A DNA stretch of 64,000 nt from Dermatophagoides farinae (GCF_024713945.1 NC_134684.1:4099001-4163000), one strand, 5' to 3'; counted from the first letter of the stretch, positions 1-13,320 are shown. Notes: generated by a model from the letters alone, not told the origin. Made by a program: numbers and translations.

Positions 1-2415
1 AAATGAAAAAAATGAAAAAAATCGTTCTAAAAATATCCATCAATGTGATTCATTACCAAAGAGCAGAGAATGATTAAATTTCAATTCAAATCATCGATCC
101 GAATATGGATCTGTTTGTTTGTTTCTCTTTACACTTTTTTTTCATATTTGAAATTGAAAAGTTTTATTCTTTTTTTTGCATCTATTCAAACGATGAACGG
201 AAAGAAAAATTCAGTGATGATAAATTAATTATACACTCGGTCGTTTTTTGTTTTGTTTTCGGGTACCAAACTATTGTTGTGTGTTGTGTGTTCGTGAAAA
301 AAGTCAATGTTGTGTGACAACTGGCAATTATCACGGCAAAAAAAAAGTTTGTTTGTTTGTTTGTTTTTTTTTTTTTGATCAAAATGAAACTTTTTTTTTA
401 TTTGTTTGTTCGTTTTTTTTATTCACTTGTCAAAGAAATTTTAAATGAAAAAAAAATCATAAATCTGAAATTTGGGATTTTTTTTCTCCCATTTTCCGCA
501 TACACATCCGATGGATGGACACACAGCTGATGTTGCGAAATTATTCACGCGCTTTTGATTCTGCTGCATCCTTTTGTTTTTTGGATTCCGTTCATGATGG
601 TTTCATTTTTGTTTTTTGCATGTGTATGTCCAAAAAAGCGTAAACTTTCATTTTTCAACAAGATCCGTTTGATGAAAATTCGGCCATTATCGTATATAAT
701 CGCCAAAATCGGTTCACTATTCATTTGTTGTTTTTTCTCGTATTCAAAGTGTTAAATGTATAGATATTCAAATCATTTATTTATACACATTTGTTTTCCG
801 GTTTCAATTGTAATTAATCATTTTATTGTTGTTGTTGTTTTGCTGCAGCCACAGAAAAATTTTAACATTCGTTTTGGGATAACCAGTGGTTAGAGATAAA
901 TTTTTTTTGCATTCAAACCGGAAACAAACATTGCTCGACCATTTCATTTGTACAGGAATTGCTGATCCATATTCGTTTTTTTTCTCAGTGCCAAAAGGAG
1001 TTATCACAGTTTTTCATTCAAATGACAAATAATGAAACAAAAATATGACAAATAAATAGCACCATCGCATAGATAACGAAAAAAAAATTCATGTTTTGTT
1101 TTGTAGTTAAAAGAAAAAAATTTTTGCTGCTGTGTATGTCCCATATACGATTTACATATATATAGAATTTTGAAATATTCATTTTGATAATTTTGAAGTA
1201 AAGTGAAAAAAAAATTTCAACTGATAATTCTTCATTACTTTACCATTTTTCATTCGATTCAAATGAATGAATGGATGAATGAAATGTATACCATAAATGC
1301 ATAGATTTGCTATCATCAGCATCCATGTTCATGAAACAAAAAAAAAACGAATCACTTTTTTTCATTCCATTTCTCTCTCTCTCTGAATGAATGGATGTTT
1401 TTTTACTGAATGAAAAAAAAAATAAAAATAAAAATACACGACCACAATGACAATGACGATACAGGAGACAAAAAAAAAGTTTAATTAAATTTATGTAAAT
1501 TAAGATTAATTTTGCTTCAACCCATTCAGTTTTTCTCTCTTTCTCTCTCTCTCTGCAACACACGAACACAATTATTCTACTACCTAGAAAAGTGGTGAAA
1601 AAAAAATTTGTATTTCATTTTCAGCAAAAAAAAAAATTCTCGAAATCGAAAACTGATCTTCATTTTTTTTTCAAATTCATTTTTTCCCTTTTCTTTCGCC
1701 ACAATAATATTCTCTTTCACTGTCAGCGTGTGTGTGTTGCGATTTCGGTTTCAATTTCTTCATTTCCATTTTTTTCAATTTCGAATTTTTTTTTTTGCTC
1801 TCATCGTCTTGTCTTCGATGAATTTCGAGAATACTCGGTAAATTCATTTCTTCCCTGCCGGTTTGCCATTATGTTTGAGTGTGACCTAAATATTTTTTTT
1901 TTTGCATTCAGTATAACACCAACACTTGAAATTTATATTTGACTATTTCATTTCATTGTAATGACAGAAAGAGAAAATTTTTTTTTCCAATTTTTACTTT
2001 ACTTTATTTTTTTTTCGGCCAACACAATGTGTTTTCAAATGAAGAAAAATTGTAATCTAATTTCGTTTTTTCCATCCGTTGAGTGAATTTTTTTTTCTTT
2101 TTTTTTGGATTCTGTCAAACACCAACACTAGGTTGCCCGTGTGTGTGTTTTGAATTTGGTTTTTGGTGGTGGTGATGATAATTTGCATAAATTTTCTCGA
2201 GGCCCTCAATTTTCTTTTTTTTTCATTAATTCATTTTGATAGTTTTTTTTTGTCTCAAAGAATTTTTCATCTCATTTTTACAACCTCTACCACCACCACC
2301 AGCACCACTGTCAACATGATCATCCATAGGAGAAAAAAATTCTAAAGCCAAAGTCAAAAATGGAAAAAGATCTTCAATGGCACATCATCGGGTACTGGAA
2401 CTATTCGTCCAACGT

Positions 2416-2448
2416 CATCATGATGATGATGATGATGATGATGAAGAA
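2416..2448. repeat. (ATG)n microsatellite
   Basis: Tandem ATG units, followed by GAA/AAG triplets. Open frames over it are only poly-Met or poly-His. Confidence 0.85.
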
Positions 2449-2843
2449 GAAGAGTCATAAAATCATATACATGAGCCATAAAATGCATGTGCATGTACTC
2501 GAGAGGGTAAGTCGAGATCCAGAAAGAGAGCGAGAAAAAAATGAAATTTCGTTTTTTTTTCATTCATTTTACTGGCATTTCGTTCATTTCACAAAAATAC
2601 AGGGAAAAAAAACATGGGCATAGTCATTTTCATTAACATTAAAATTTCAAGCTTAATTAGAATAATCGTTTTTAATTACGAAAAGGAAAAAAAAAATTTA
2701 CTGCATGCACATGTACCGATAATGTATGCAAAAAAAATGTAGAATTCATTTTCATTTTGTTTTCCGTTCATTTTCGGTGATGAAACCCGATGGGGTTGGG
2801 CCATGGGGGTAACCAAATGATGATGATGATGATGACGACTTGA

Positions 2844-2868
2844 TGTGTGTGTGTGTGTGTGTGTGTGA
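2844..2868. repeat. (TG)n microsatellite
   Basis: About a dozen TG dinucleotides in tandem, directly downstream of a short (GAT)n run. Confidence 0.85.
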
Positions 2869-4239
2869 TAGACTGAATTCTTTCATTCATTTTCATATTT
2901 TTTTTTCTTCATTTCTCAATTCCTTCCGCGATGAAGTGTTTCAAATTTAATTTTTTTTTCATTTCATTTCAACCATTCGCTCCACTTGTTCGACAATGAT
3001 GAAATGAATCATTCGATCCTGGAACACCATTATATATACCTTGTGGTGAGTGAATGAATGAAACTGTTGGAAAAAGAAATTAGAAAGGTTCAAATTTCCA
3101 AAAAAAAATGAATTAAAACTTTTTCATTCATTCATTGTTCTTGCTCAATGAACGAATCTTTGCCGACGATGATGATGATGATGATTAAAGGCAATCATGC
3201 ATGACAATCATTCGAGAATCAATGTTGGAATTGTCGAATAATAATGATTTGAAAAGTAAAAAAAAAATGTTTGTCTGCGGTTTTTTTTCTCTCTCTGTGC
3301 TGATAACATGATGATATGTTGCATCAATAGAAAAAAAATTTTTTTCAATGAAAATTTCGCATCATATCCGGTGTTGTTGTTCATAGTTCCTGGTTAAACA
3401 TTCAAATCCGATGATATTGTTTATTGGTGGGGGTAAAAAGTTCCGAAAAATTATAGATTTTTTTAGACCAAAATTCATCTCCATGTTCGAAACCATTCGA
3501 AATGAAAAAGGGAAAATTATCATTTTATCCAAATGATGATGATGATGGTCTGGTACCAGAGAAAGGCTGTGAAAAAAAAATTACTAATTTCCCTTTGAAT
3601 ACAAAGACACGCGATGATTTTTTTTTTTCGTAATTAACATGTTTTTTTTTCATCATTTCGTCGTTTCATTTCATCCAATTTTTTTTCTTTTTTTTTTTGG
3701 TTTCGCTCAATAATTTTGCATCCCAATCCATTGGGCTTGCTTATCTTGCTGCCTATTGGCTGCATGGCTGGCTCATCATCATCATCACTATCACGACGAA
3801 ACGACCGACGGTGGTGATGATGATGATTACACTGGAAACATTACATTATTTGTAATAATGTTGCACATTTTTTTTTCTTCAATCATCGTAATTTTAATTA
3901 TAAACAATTTTAATTATGGAAATTTGTTGTTGTTTTTTTTCATTTTGGATTTCAATAATAACGACAACAACAACAACAACAATCATAATGATAATAATGA
4001 TGATGAACGAAATTGATTGAACGGAATGATGATGATGATGATGATGATTATGGATCCTGAAGACCATCAAGGGCTTGTGTAGTTGAGGGATGGGGCTTTT
4101 TTCTCATCATCATCGTAACAATCGTTATTATAATGTGTTATTCCGGTTATAATTATTAATCTGTGTGTGTGTGTGTTTGTTGTAGAATCCCTTATTTTTT
4201 TTTGTTTGTTTGTTAATTTTCAATTAACAAATTAAAGTT

Positions 4240-4268
4240 AATGATGATGATGATGATGATGATGATGA
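4240..4268. repeat. (ATG)n microsatellite
   Basis: Nine or so tandem ATG triplets in non-coding sequence. Similar tracts recur throughout the window's spacers. Confidence 0.85.
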
Positions 4269-5576
4269 CAATCACACACTGAGTTCTTGGAATTTCATTC
4301 AACCTTGTTTATTCAATTCGATTGTTGTTTTCCGATAAACAACACAAAACAATCATCATTTTCACTAAATCGACTAAATGTTGTGAAAAAAAATTGCCTT
4401 GAACTGCTCTCATTTGTCCATCGATTTTCATGTGTGTCATTTTTAGATTGTATTTTAAACGTGACAAATTTTTTTTTTGTTCTATATCGCAATGTTTTCA
4501 GTGTTAAATAAACCAACCAATTTCAAACAAACGAATAATAACATAGCTTCAAGACATTTATATTGTTCATTTCAAATATAGTAACTGGTTTACTTTTTTA
4601 TATATTGAAACTTTATGTTTTATAAAGTGAAAAAAATTATGATTTTCTTCATTCGTTTGTTCGTTCTCCCCAGACCCAGGGACTTTTTTTTTCACCCACA
4701 AAAAATGTAGTATTTTTCCTTCGGGAACTACAACCGACAATTTATTATTATTATTATTATTATTAATTCAGCATTCGAAAAACGAAAGCTTAAACAAATA
4801 ATTAATATTAAAATTTTTAATTATCAAATGATGCCATCGGCATTCATACTATACTGCCACATTGTTGGATAAATGAAACCGATTCTTGTGTGTGTTTGTG
4901 AATTCCATGAGTCAACTTGAATGATGAGTGCAAATTAAACACTTTCTCTTTCACTTGGTTCTTTTTTTTTTGTTTGCTCAATTTTTTTTTAATTTGAATG
5001 ATCAATGGTGATGACTTTGGTTTTTCTACAACATTTTTCACTTCTTCTTTATTATTTTTTTTTCATTTTGAAACATTATGCAAATGTACGATGAAAATAA
5101 ATTTGATGATGATAATGATGATGATGATGATGATGGAAGACCCAAATTTTTTTTTTTTACTTTTTTTGGTCATGTGGCAATAGTTTGCTTCCATTTTATG
5201 AGTTACACATTCATGGAGTAGATGCAAAAAAATATGGTGAGAAGAAAAAAGACAATAAAATTTGCTAAACAACGATGCCTTTTGATGATCGGAAATATTG
5301 TATCCACGATTCGGTATCCAAGAAAAAAAACAACGATTTTTTTTTATCAGATATAGATATGGCGGCATTTTTGACACATTTATAGTAAAGAGAAAGAGAG
5401 AGAAAGTGAGAAATCATTTTGTCAACAACCGGAATCAAGGTATAATCACAACAACAATTTGTTGTTTGTTTGTTTGTCTATCATCATCATCATCATCATT
5501 ATAATTGGTGTATTTCAATTACAAAAAGTCATTTTTTTCCAACTGGTTTGATGAATCAATTAAACATTATTTGAAA

Positions 5577-6099
5577 ATGGACGGTGAAATATCGAAACCA
5601 TTCTTGTTTTCCATTAAAAAATGGTCAGTAATCATTTTATGTGCATTGAACATCATCCTTATGATCATCTATGCATCCATTTCGAATTTATTGGCCAATC
5701 GTTATCTATATGATTATGAGATTGATCGTGATTATCGTATTGAAGAAGTTAAGGTGAGCTAAAAATGTTTTGGTGGTTTGTTGTTATTAATACTAATAAA
5801 TTTCAATATTATCAATACAGTTGACGGTCATCATAACTTTATTGATGATATCGATATTTTCCATCTCATTCTCTATACTCGGTATTATCGGTGCTGTACG
5901 TGAAAGTTTTACATTCACATTGGTATTCACCATATTGGCAGTCATAAATTTTGCTGCCACATTAGCCAATTCCATTAAACGTCCATATTATATTGCATGT
6001 GCTATATGGGCCATATTGATGGTCATTGCAGCTGTATTTCTAACTCGTGATTTGCAGATCTGTAATCGAAGAAAACGAAATCGTATCTATCAGAATTGA
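5577..6099 (+). CDS. Four-transmembrane small membrane protein
   Basis: Two coding exons (5577-5753 and 5821-6099) joined by a 67-nt phase-0 intron (GTGAGC...TACAG) encode 151 aa. Four hydrophobic segments are visible, near residues 15-38, 60-85, 91-112 and 118-137. The C-terminal tail is basic (RKRNR near the end), so the topology is tetraspan with both ends probably cytoplasmic. No CCG motif or large Cys-rich loop is visible, so it is not a canonical tetraspanin. It resembles generic arthropod four-TM proteins (MARVEL/LAPTM-like), but I cannot assign a family. The ATG at 5577 has A at -3; upstream in-frame sequence lacks another ATG. A poly(A) signal AATAAA lies at 6190-6195. The gene is convergent with dymeclin. 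Function unknown. Confidence 0.8.
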
Positions 6100-6380
6100 A
6101 AATTTACAACATTTAAAACTACAAGAACGAAAAAAAAAATTTCATAAAGTCTGACATTTCCATTTTTATTTTCAATTTGTTTTTTTTTAAATAAATCATC
6201 ATCATCGTTATTAAAACTTATAAATTATCAATAATCCTTACGAAAAAAACGTGTAATTTTTTTCGCCATTTGAAAAAATATAAAAAGTGATTTTTTTTCG
6301 CAATGAAAAGTTTGGAATTTAAAGTCGAAAGAAATGATTACTCGAGATGGTTATTTAGTATTAAAATTTAAAGGTTATCT
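6100..6380. terminator. Convergent 3' ends of the four-TM gene and dymeclin
   Basis: This 281-bp spacer separates two stop codons on opposite strands. AATAAA at 6190-6195 is the likely poly(A) signal of the plus-strand gene. No canonical AATAAA was found for the minus strand within the spacer. Nothing else is seen. Confidence 0.55.
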
Positions 6381-8813
6381 TCATAGATTGCGAACCGGGT
6401 TGAATAGCAATATATTCTGTGCATTCCAATAAATATTCGAACAGCGATATACTAATGACCAGATGTATGGAATGAAAAAATCCTCTGTAAGAAAAAAAAC
6501 AGACAAAAATTAAATCAGATCAATAAATAATCTACACTTACCCGGTGAATCATCCTCAACATAACGAAACATTAATTCAGGAAATTTTTTCATCTTTTCT
6601 TTTGGCCAATTCAATGATGCCTGTTTGATTAGTTCGAAAATTTCCTCAACCGATAATTGTCGATCCTGTAATGTTGAATCGATTCTCTGTGAAAAATATG
6701 ATAATATTGTATCAATATTGCCCATAATATCCTGAAATATTGTCTGATTTAAAAATGGTTCAAATTTTTTCCGGTTATATAATAATGTATAGATTAGATT
6801 CGGATTGGCCACCATATTTTTTGTCAACGAAGCATTAATAATCTCCAGAATGGTTCGTAATACCTCTTCGAACAAGGTAATATCTTTAAGATCATCAGCC
6901 AACGATGATTCACCGGCATCACCATCCGATTTAACTATTGTAGTCGTCTTGTTCTCACCACTACTGCCACTACTATGATGATCATTGTCAACACCGTTTT
7001 GAATTTTCTGTTGCTGAAGCTTGAAATATTTTTTCGAAATCTTTTCAAACAAAACAACCAATTTTTGGCAAACAAAATTGTGCAAATGTTTGAAATGATT
7101 CGACATGTTGGCCAATGTTGCACATAGATTCGTATGAAGAAAACGATCCTATTATATTGAATTTTAAAATCAATAATTAGAAATTGATTGATAATGATGG
7201 TGATCGATAATTACCCGACTACGAGACATGTTGAAATGTATGGTTCGAACTATGACCAAAATGATTAGACCGCCCAATGAAATTTCGGTCAAATTTCGTT
7301 CCGTATACCAGGTTATGTTTCGAACAATCTAAATAAGGATGGAAAAAATTGATTTTTTACACAAAAAAAACAACAATCACAAACTTACAATATCATGAAT
7401 GATTGAATTGAATAAATTATCTTCGCTCAACACCAATAAAATGATTAACGACATATAAATATGATGTGAATTACGATCGGGTGAATTGTAAAGTATGCGT
7501 AATACAGGAATCAAAAATTGATCCAAATCAGTCGTACGACTTAATACGAATGTTTTGAAATGACTATTTTGATGTAATAACATGTACAACAATAATGTTG
7601 TCTGATCATCATTCAATGTTGTACAAAGGGTTCGGTACAGTTTACCAAATTCTATCTTGAAACCGGTGACATTTTGTTCACTTGTTGTCGTCGATTGCAG
7701 CTCAATACTTGAATCGCAACATTGAAACAATGCTTCACGATATGGATTAATATCTTTTGTACAATGATTCGTTAATACCAATAATAATAGGAGCGATTCT
7801 CGAGCTAGAATTGCTTCTTTAATAAGTTCTTCATCGGTTTTTTTACTACCATAACCTAATGTTATTACATTCCAGAATCCGGTGGCTAGACCAAATATAA
7901 TACTACCGGTGGGCGGAACAGGTGCAGGCATTTGATGTATGAAATTTTGCAATAATGTTTTGGTCAACAATAAGGCATGTATGGAACATTTTCTTTGCAT
8001 CACAATAGTATAAATGACTGATTTAATCGATGGCCGTGATAAAAACATTTGAACAGATAGCAACACGAGAAAATTTTTACATGATTCCACATGAAGATTA
8101 TAATTCATGTCGCTAAATAAAAGCCGTTGAATGGATTTGAATGTTTCTGATATAAAACTATACTTACTCAAGTTTCAGATCAACCAGAATTTCCATCAAG
8201 GCATTGATCAAATTTTCAATCATAATTGTACCGTTATTCTCATCTTGTTGTTGTTGTTGTTGATTTTCTACTTTAAATCCGTTGGGCGAACAAAGTTTGC
8301 ATTGTTTAATCATATTATCTTCGACAAATGTTTCGATCATGTATTTGAACATGTTTCGCATGATAAACGAAAGATTATAGGCATGCCAAACGACAACATT
8401 ATAGCTAAAATAATACATGATTAACATGATGTTTTGATTGTTTTATCAAAAATCTTACTTTGCATTATTCTGTACATCCTTCTTAAGAATGCCAACCTTC
8501 TGTATGAACACCTGAATGACAGAGCCAAGATTCTGGGAAACTGCATTATTCTCCAACCATTTTGACATCAATGGAATGATATTTTCATTCATAAAATTAC
8601 TGTCCGAACTATGTTCGTGAATCAATAATAAATTCAATTTAACAACTTTATTTCAAGGACTACATACCATATTGCATCCAGATTGGTGAAAGCAAATGAA
8701 AGAAATTCATTCCAGAATTTATTATCATTCGGACTAATGTGTTCGTTTGATATTAATTTGGTGAGGTATTCATTTTGTTTGATGGTTTTCAATGAACTCA
8801 AATTGGAACCCAT
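6381..8813 (-). CDS. DYM: Dymeclin (Golgi-associated, N-myristoylated)
   Basis: Seven exons on the minus strand (8813-8668, 8608-8459, 8404-8168, 8112-7389, 7328-7215, 7148-6542, 6484-6381) join in frame to 693 aa; human dymeclin is 669 aa. The start gives MGSNLSS, the N-myristoylation signature of the family. This overrules nearby in-frame starts. Diagnostic blocks include [20 protein letters not shown], a hydrophobic segment ending [11 protein letters not shown], the [16 protein letters not shown] block spanning the exon 5 boundary, and the C-terminal [13 protein letters not shown]. Dymeclin is a peripheral, helical-repeat Golgi/trafficking protein, mutated in Dyggve-Melchior-Clausen dysplasia in humans. 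Most introns are 52-70 nt; the one between exons 3 and 4 is 55 nt. It is divergently paired with CMTR2. Confidence 0.96.
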
Positions 8814-9160
8814 TTCTTTTTCATATATTCCTTTTTCACATACGAATTTGGAAATAGTTTATAGTTGATAAAAATATCGATTCTTTGCCGAGAAATATTT
8901 TTATCGTCTGCAGTTCATACAATCAATATTTTATCCATATTCCATCTACAATCGGATAATAAATAAAATGATGTCACTATTAGATTTGGATGATGTGTGG
9001 CTTTTCAATATTTTTTTTTCTCTCTCTCTCTCTCTCGATTCTCAAACACCTCTTACGCCGTTCATAGATGCCGTTACTGGAAAAATAAAATCGTTTATAG
9101 TTTGATGAATATAAATCTCCAATCCTTGATCATCATCAACAAGTTTATTTCCGTCCGAAA
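8814..9160. promoter_or_regulatory. Bidirectional promoter DYM / CMTR2
   Basis: The 347 bp between two divergent start codons must hold both core promoters. A TATCGATT near 8874 is one base from the fly DRE element (TATCGATA), and a CT dinucleotide run lies near 9019-9036. No clear TATA box was assigned. Assigning promoter function is inference from geometry. Confidence 0.6.
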
Positions 9161-11299
9161 ATGTCCGATTTACAAAAATATTCGTTCAAATATACTATAA
9201 AATGTGATTGCCAACAATCAGCTAGCTGTCGACGATTTCATGGCTGCTATTCCGATCTTCAATCTTATTTAGTTGATGAAGAATGGCAAATTGATTATCT
9301 ACAAAATCTTCGTCAACAATTGAATTCTTGCAAAAAACAAATCGGACAATATGCTTCTCTTGATTGGAATCGGCATACCGATTTTACCGAGATTTCATCA
9401 GGCATCAAACATCGCATCATTCGACGTTTTAGGCCAAATATTCCACCAATTTTGACTCGAGCTTGGATCAAATTTTACGATATACTTTGTACCTTTAATT
9501 TGATCAATTCTGATTCCAATATTCGTGTGTTATTCCTCTGTGAAGCACCTGGAGCTTTTGTTAATGCTACCAATCATTTTATCAAAAGTAGAGTACCAGA
9601 ACTAAACTTTGAATGGATTGCCAATACGCTGAATCCATACTATGAACAAATCGATATTCGAAGTTGTATCTGGAACGATATTTTTATCCGTGAACCAAAT
9701 TGTTTTCGAAATTGGTTTTTTGCTCAATCGAATAAAGGTGATATCTTTGAAAGTACTTACATGGATTCATTGGCCAATCACTTAAAAAATCGTTTTCATT
9801 CAGATCAAAATATGAATGATGGAACCTTTGATTTAGCCACCGGTGACGGTGCTTTTGATTGTTTTGATCGTTTTGATCGACAAGAAGAATCAGTTTTTCC
9901 ATTGATCAAAGCTGAGATAAAAATCTCATTACAACATCTTCGTCAGGGCGGTAATCTAGTCGTGAAATTTTTCACGTTTTTTGATTGTCAAACAATTTCA
10001 TTGTTGTATTTGTTATCGAATTGTTTTGGCAATGTCTGCTGTTATAAGCCTGTAGCAAGTAAAAAAGGAAACTCCGAAATCTATGTAATATGTCAACGTT
10101 TTCAACGGCAAATCTATTTGATCCAATGGGCGAATAAATTGGATAACAACATCAATCTTATCATTAATCGACAATCAATACCAGAAAATTTTATCGACCA
10201 AATTTATAATCTTACATCCAACTTGACGACCAGACAAATTAAATCCATAAATCGTAATATCCATCTGTTCGAAACAATGACAGAAAAAGATGAGAATGAA
10301 GTTGAAAATTTAAAATATCGTCTAGCAGATAAATTTATCAATGAATTTCATTTATTTCCCATAACCGAATCTAATCAACTTGCTTATCCATCGGCCTATT
10401 CGAAACAATTTCATTTGCCAGTATTCATTAAAAAATTAAAAGAATTTCATCTATTTCGTAGCGAAATTCGTCCTGAAGATGTACGAGAACTTTGTAAAAT
10501 TATATGCAAATCGAAAAAGATAGACGATCAACCAATCGAATGGCATCATGTTATGAAAGATTCGAAATTTTCATATATAACATTTCCACCAATCGAACCA
10601 ATTTATGGTACTCCATATACAATGTTGAATAATTCTCGTTATGTTTGTATTTTTCTACTCAAATCATTCGAACCTTTGCGATCATTTGTTCATCAAGAAT
10701 CACATTACGAAATTGATATTAACATTAATGAAATTTTACGAAAATATGGAAAATATCTGAAATTTTCCAATTCTCAACTAGTCATTGCCAATTTCGACGA
10801 ACCATCATTGTCACTACAAAGAAAATGTGAATGGCATTTTATCGATTTATTACCATTCACCTGTTCAATCGATTCAAATGATTATGAAATGTGTCATCAT
10901 CTATATGATCAATTTTGTCGGCTAAATTTTTCCAATGGTGATAGCCTTATATTTCGATGTCGTGCTTTATTTTCACGTCTTTCCGTATCGCTTGTGTTTA
11001 TTTTGTCAAGATTTTTCCAATCCTATCTATTCTATTCTACACGCTATTCTGAAATTTATTGTATCCTGAATGAATACAATAAATGTTCAGTCAACAAAGA
11101 TTCTCATATTCGCGTATTGTTATCGAATAATATTTGGAATCCTAACCTATTGGAATTGATATCCGTACCATTCATTCAATCGAATCCGATATTTTTCAAA
11201 GCCATCAATGATGTTAATAATTATAATTTATTCTATAAACTAAAACAAATATCGAATGATTTTATCACGATGGAAAACGACAGCAGTAGCACAACGTAA
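9161..11299 (+). CDS. CMTR2: Cap-specific mRNA (nucleoside-2'-O-)-methyltransferase 2
   Basis: This single-exon 712-aa protein matches the CMTR2/FTSJD1 (fly adrift) family, which methylates the 2'-O of the second transcribed nucleotide of capped mRNA. The RrmJ/FtsJ-type methyltransferase fold lies in residues ~60-320. It contains the SAM-binding LCEAPGAFVNATNHF motif (127-141), the catalytic Asp in ATGDGAFD (D229), the catalytic Lys in NLVVKFFTF (K269), and GNSEIYVICQRF carrying the conserved Glu (E306). The C-terminal half (about 340-712) corresponds to the family's degenerate second methyltransferase-like domain. Length is slightly below the human protein (about 770 aa). Lack of introns in a 2.1-kb CDS is unusual beside the intron-rich neighbours. 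Confidence 0.95.
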   Translation: MSDLQKYSFKYTIKCDCQQSASCRRFHGCYSDLQSYLVDEEWQIDYLQNLRQQLNSCKKQIGQYASLDWNRHTDFTEISSGIKHRIIRRFRPNIPPILTRAWIKFYDILCTFNLINSDSNIRVLFLCEAPGAFVNATNHFIKSRVPELNFEWIANTLNPYYEQIDIRSCIWNDIFIREPNCFRNWFFAQSNKGDIFESTYMDSLANHLKNRFHSDQNMNDGTFDLATGDGAFDCFDRFDRQEESVFPLIKAEIKISLQHLRQGGNLVVKFFTFFDCQTISLLYLLSNCFGNVCCYKPVASKKGNSEIYVICQRFQRQIYLIQWANKLDNNINLIINRQSIPENFIDQIYNLTSNLTTRQIKSINRNIHLFETMTEKDENEVENLKYRLADKFINEFHLFPITESNQLAYPSAYSKQFHLPVFIKKLKEFHLFRSEIRPEDVRELCKIICKSKKIDDQPIEWHHVMKDSKFSYITFPPIEPIYGTPYTMLNNSRYVCIFLLKSFEPLRSFVHQESHYEIDININEILRKYGKYLKFSNSQLVIANFDEPSLSLQRKCEWHFIDLLPFTCSIDSNDYEMCHHLYDQFCRLNFSNGDSLIFRCRALFSRLSVSLVFILSRFFQSYLFYSTRYSEIYCILNEYNKCSVNKDSHIRVLLSNNIWNPNLLELISVPFIQSNPIFFKAINDVNNYNLFYKLKQISNDFITMENDSSSTT

Positions 11300-11548
11300 A
11301 ACAGGTCTCATTTCATCATCATCATCATCATCATCAACAACACCACGTTGGAGAGCTACATATCATAATCATATACAAAATTGATGATTAGAGTCAATGT
11401 TTATTAGACTGAAACAAGGCTATCAGTTGAATTTATCAATTCAAAGATGATGTCATTCGTCTTTGAAGCAATAGAAAGAAATTAAAAAGACGAAAAATAC
11501 TTTTATTTTCTTTGATGCTGATCGGATCTTTGGTTTGGAAAACACTAA
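11300..11548. other. Intergenic spacer CMTR2-MCCC2
   Basis: A 249-bp gap between two same-strand genes, starting with a short (CAT)n run near 11312-11335. It must contain the CMTR2 3' UTR and the MCCC2 promoter. No canonical AATAAA is obvious right after the CMTR2 stop. Confidence 0.5.
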
Positions 11549-13320
11549 ATGGCTGTTATTCTTGGACGATATCTGTTGCAATGGAAAAATAGCCGAATTT
11601 TATTTCGTCAATCATTGTTTCGAGCTAATTTTTTCACCGATCATTTACCGATCATACAGACAAATGTGGATCCAAATTCAGATGAATTTAAAGTAAGCCA
11701 AATAAACAAATTGATGATGATTTTTATTGACCGATTTTATTTATTACAATAAAGAAAAGAGATGCTGAAATGCGAACATTGGTTCAGGATTTAAGAGAGA
11801 AAATTCAACACACATCATTAGGTGGTGATGAACGATCAAGAACGAATCATATGAAAAAAGGAAAACTTTTAGTCCGTGATCGTATCGGTAAATTATTGGA
11901 CGTGAATTCCAGTTTTCTTGAATTCTCTACTTTAGCCGCTCATGAATGTTATAGTGAAGAGATTAATGCGGCTGGTATTATCACTGGTATTGGTCGAATT
12001 TGTGGCCAAGAATGTCTAATCATAGCCAATGATGCTACTGTCAAAGCTGGTACATATTATCCACTAACAGTGAAAAAACATCAACGTGCACAAGAAATTG
12101 CACTGGAAAATAATCTACCTTGTATCTATCTGGTCGATTCGGGTGGTGCAAATCTTCCACATCAGTCGGAAGTTTTTCCCGATAAAACTCATTTTGGTCG
12201 ATTATTCTATAATCAGGCAAATATGTCTGCAAAAAATATACCACAGATTTCGATTGTTATGGGTAGCTGTACGGCTGGTGGTGCATACATACCAGCCATG
12301 TCCGATGAAAGTATCATCGTTAAAGAACATGGTACAATTTTTCTTGCTGGACCACCATTAGTCAAAGCAGCTACTGGTGAAGAGATTTCTGCACAGGATC
12401 TAGGCGGTGCTGAAGTTCATACATCCATTTCAGGAGTTAGTGATTATTATGCTGAAAATGAATTTGAAGCATTGCATATGGCTCGAAAGATTGTATCAAA
12501 TTTGAATCGCAAGAAATTGTTACTCGAAATGGATGTATTGCCCAATGTGGATGAACCATTATATCCGATCGAAGATCTTTACGGAATTGTTGGTTCGAAT
12601 CTAAAACAACCATTCAACGTCAAAGAAGTGATTGCTCGAATTCTAGATGGTAGTCGTTTCGATGAATTTAAACTACGTTATGGTGAAACATTAGTAACCG
12701 GTTTCGGTCACCTATATGGATATCCTGTCGGTATTGTTGCCAACAATGGTATTCTCTTTTCTGAATCATCATTGAAAGGTGCACATTTTATACAGCTTTG
12801 TGCAAGACGAAAAATTCCATTAATTTTTCTACAAAACATTACCGGTTTCATGATCGGTGGTGATGCTGAACGTGGTGGTATAGCTAAAAATGGAGCAAAA
12901 CTGGTGACGGCAGTTGCCTGTGCTCAGGTACCAAAATTGACCATGATTGTCGGTGGTTCATATGGTGCCGGAAATTATGGAATGTGTGGCCGGGCTTATT
13001 CACCCAGATTTTTATACATGTGGCCAAATGCTCGTATTTCGGTCATGGGTGGTGAACAGGCTGCCAATGTTTTGGCTACAATAGCAAAAGATCGTAAACA
13101 CCGCGAAGGTAAAGAATTGACCGAAACAGAAGAGACAAAAATTAAACAACCAATTTTGGAAAAATTCGAACGTGAAGGCCATCCATATTATGCAAGCGCT
13201 CGTTTATGGGATGATGGCGTCATTGATCCAGCCGAATCAAGAAAAGTATTGGGTCTAAGTTTAAGCGCAGCATTAAATGCACCGATTCCTGAAACGAATT
13301 TTGGAATATTTCGAATGTAA
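11549..13320 (+). CDS. MCCC2: Methylcrotonoyl-CoA carboxylase beta subunit, mitochondrial
   Basis: Two exons (11549-11692, 11755-13320) with a 62-nt phase-0 intron give 569 aa; human MCCC2 is 563 aa. The enzyme is the carboxyltransferase half of the mitochondrial biotin-dependent leucine-catabolic carboxylase (3-methylcrotonyl-CoA to 3-methylglutaconyl-CoA). The first ~30 residues are basic and hydroxyl-rich with no acids ([18 protein letters not shown]), a matrix-targeting presequence. Family blocks include [103 protein letters not shown] and the terminal NFGIFRM. The biotin-carrying alpha subunit is not in the window. A poly(A) signal is at 13373-13378, overlapping the space shared with COA3. 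Confidence 0.97.

Larger units (their letters stand above)
1..5576. other. Repeat-rich non-coding stretch upstream of the four-TM gene
   Basis: I see no supportable gene here on either strand. Open frames are short and read through homopolymer T/A runs and (ATG/CAT)n or (GT)n repeats, giving Phe/Lys/Met/His-rich nonsense with no domain-like sequence. The stretch may hold the promoter, 5' UTR exons or introns of the gene starting at 5577, or the flank of a gene outside the window. Conserved-looking splice pairs were not found. Confidence 0.6.
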
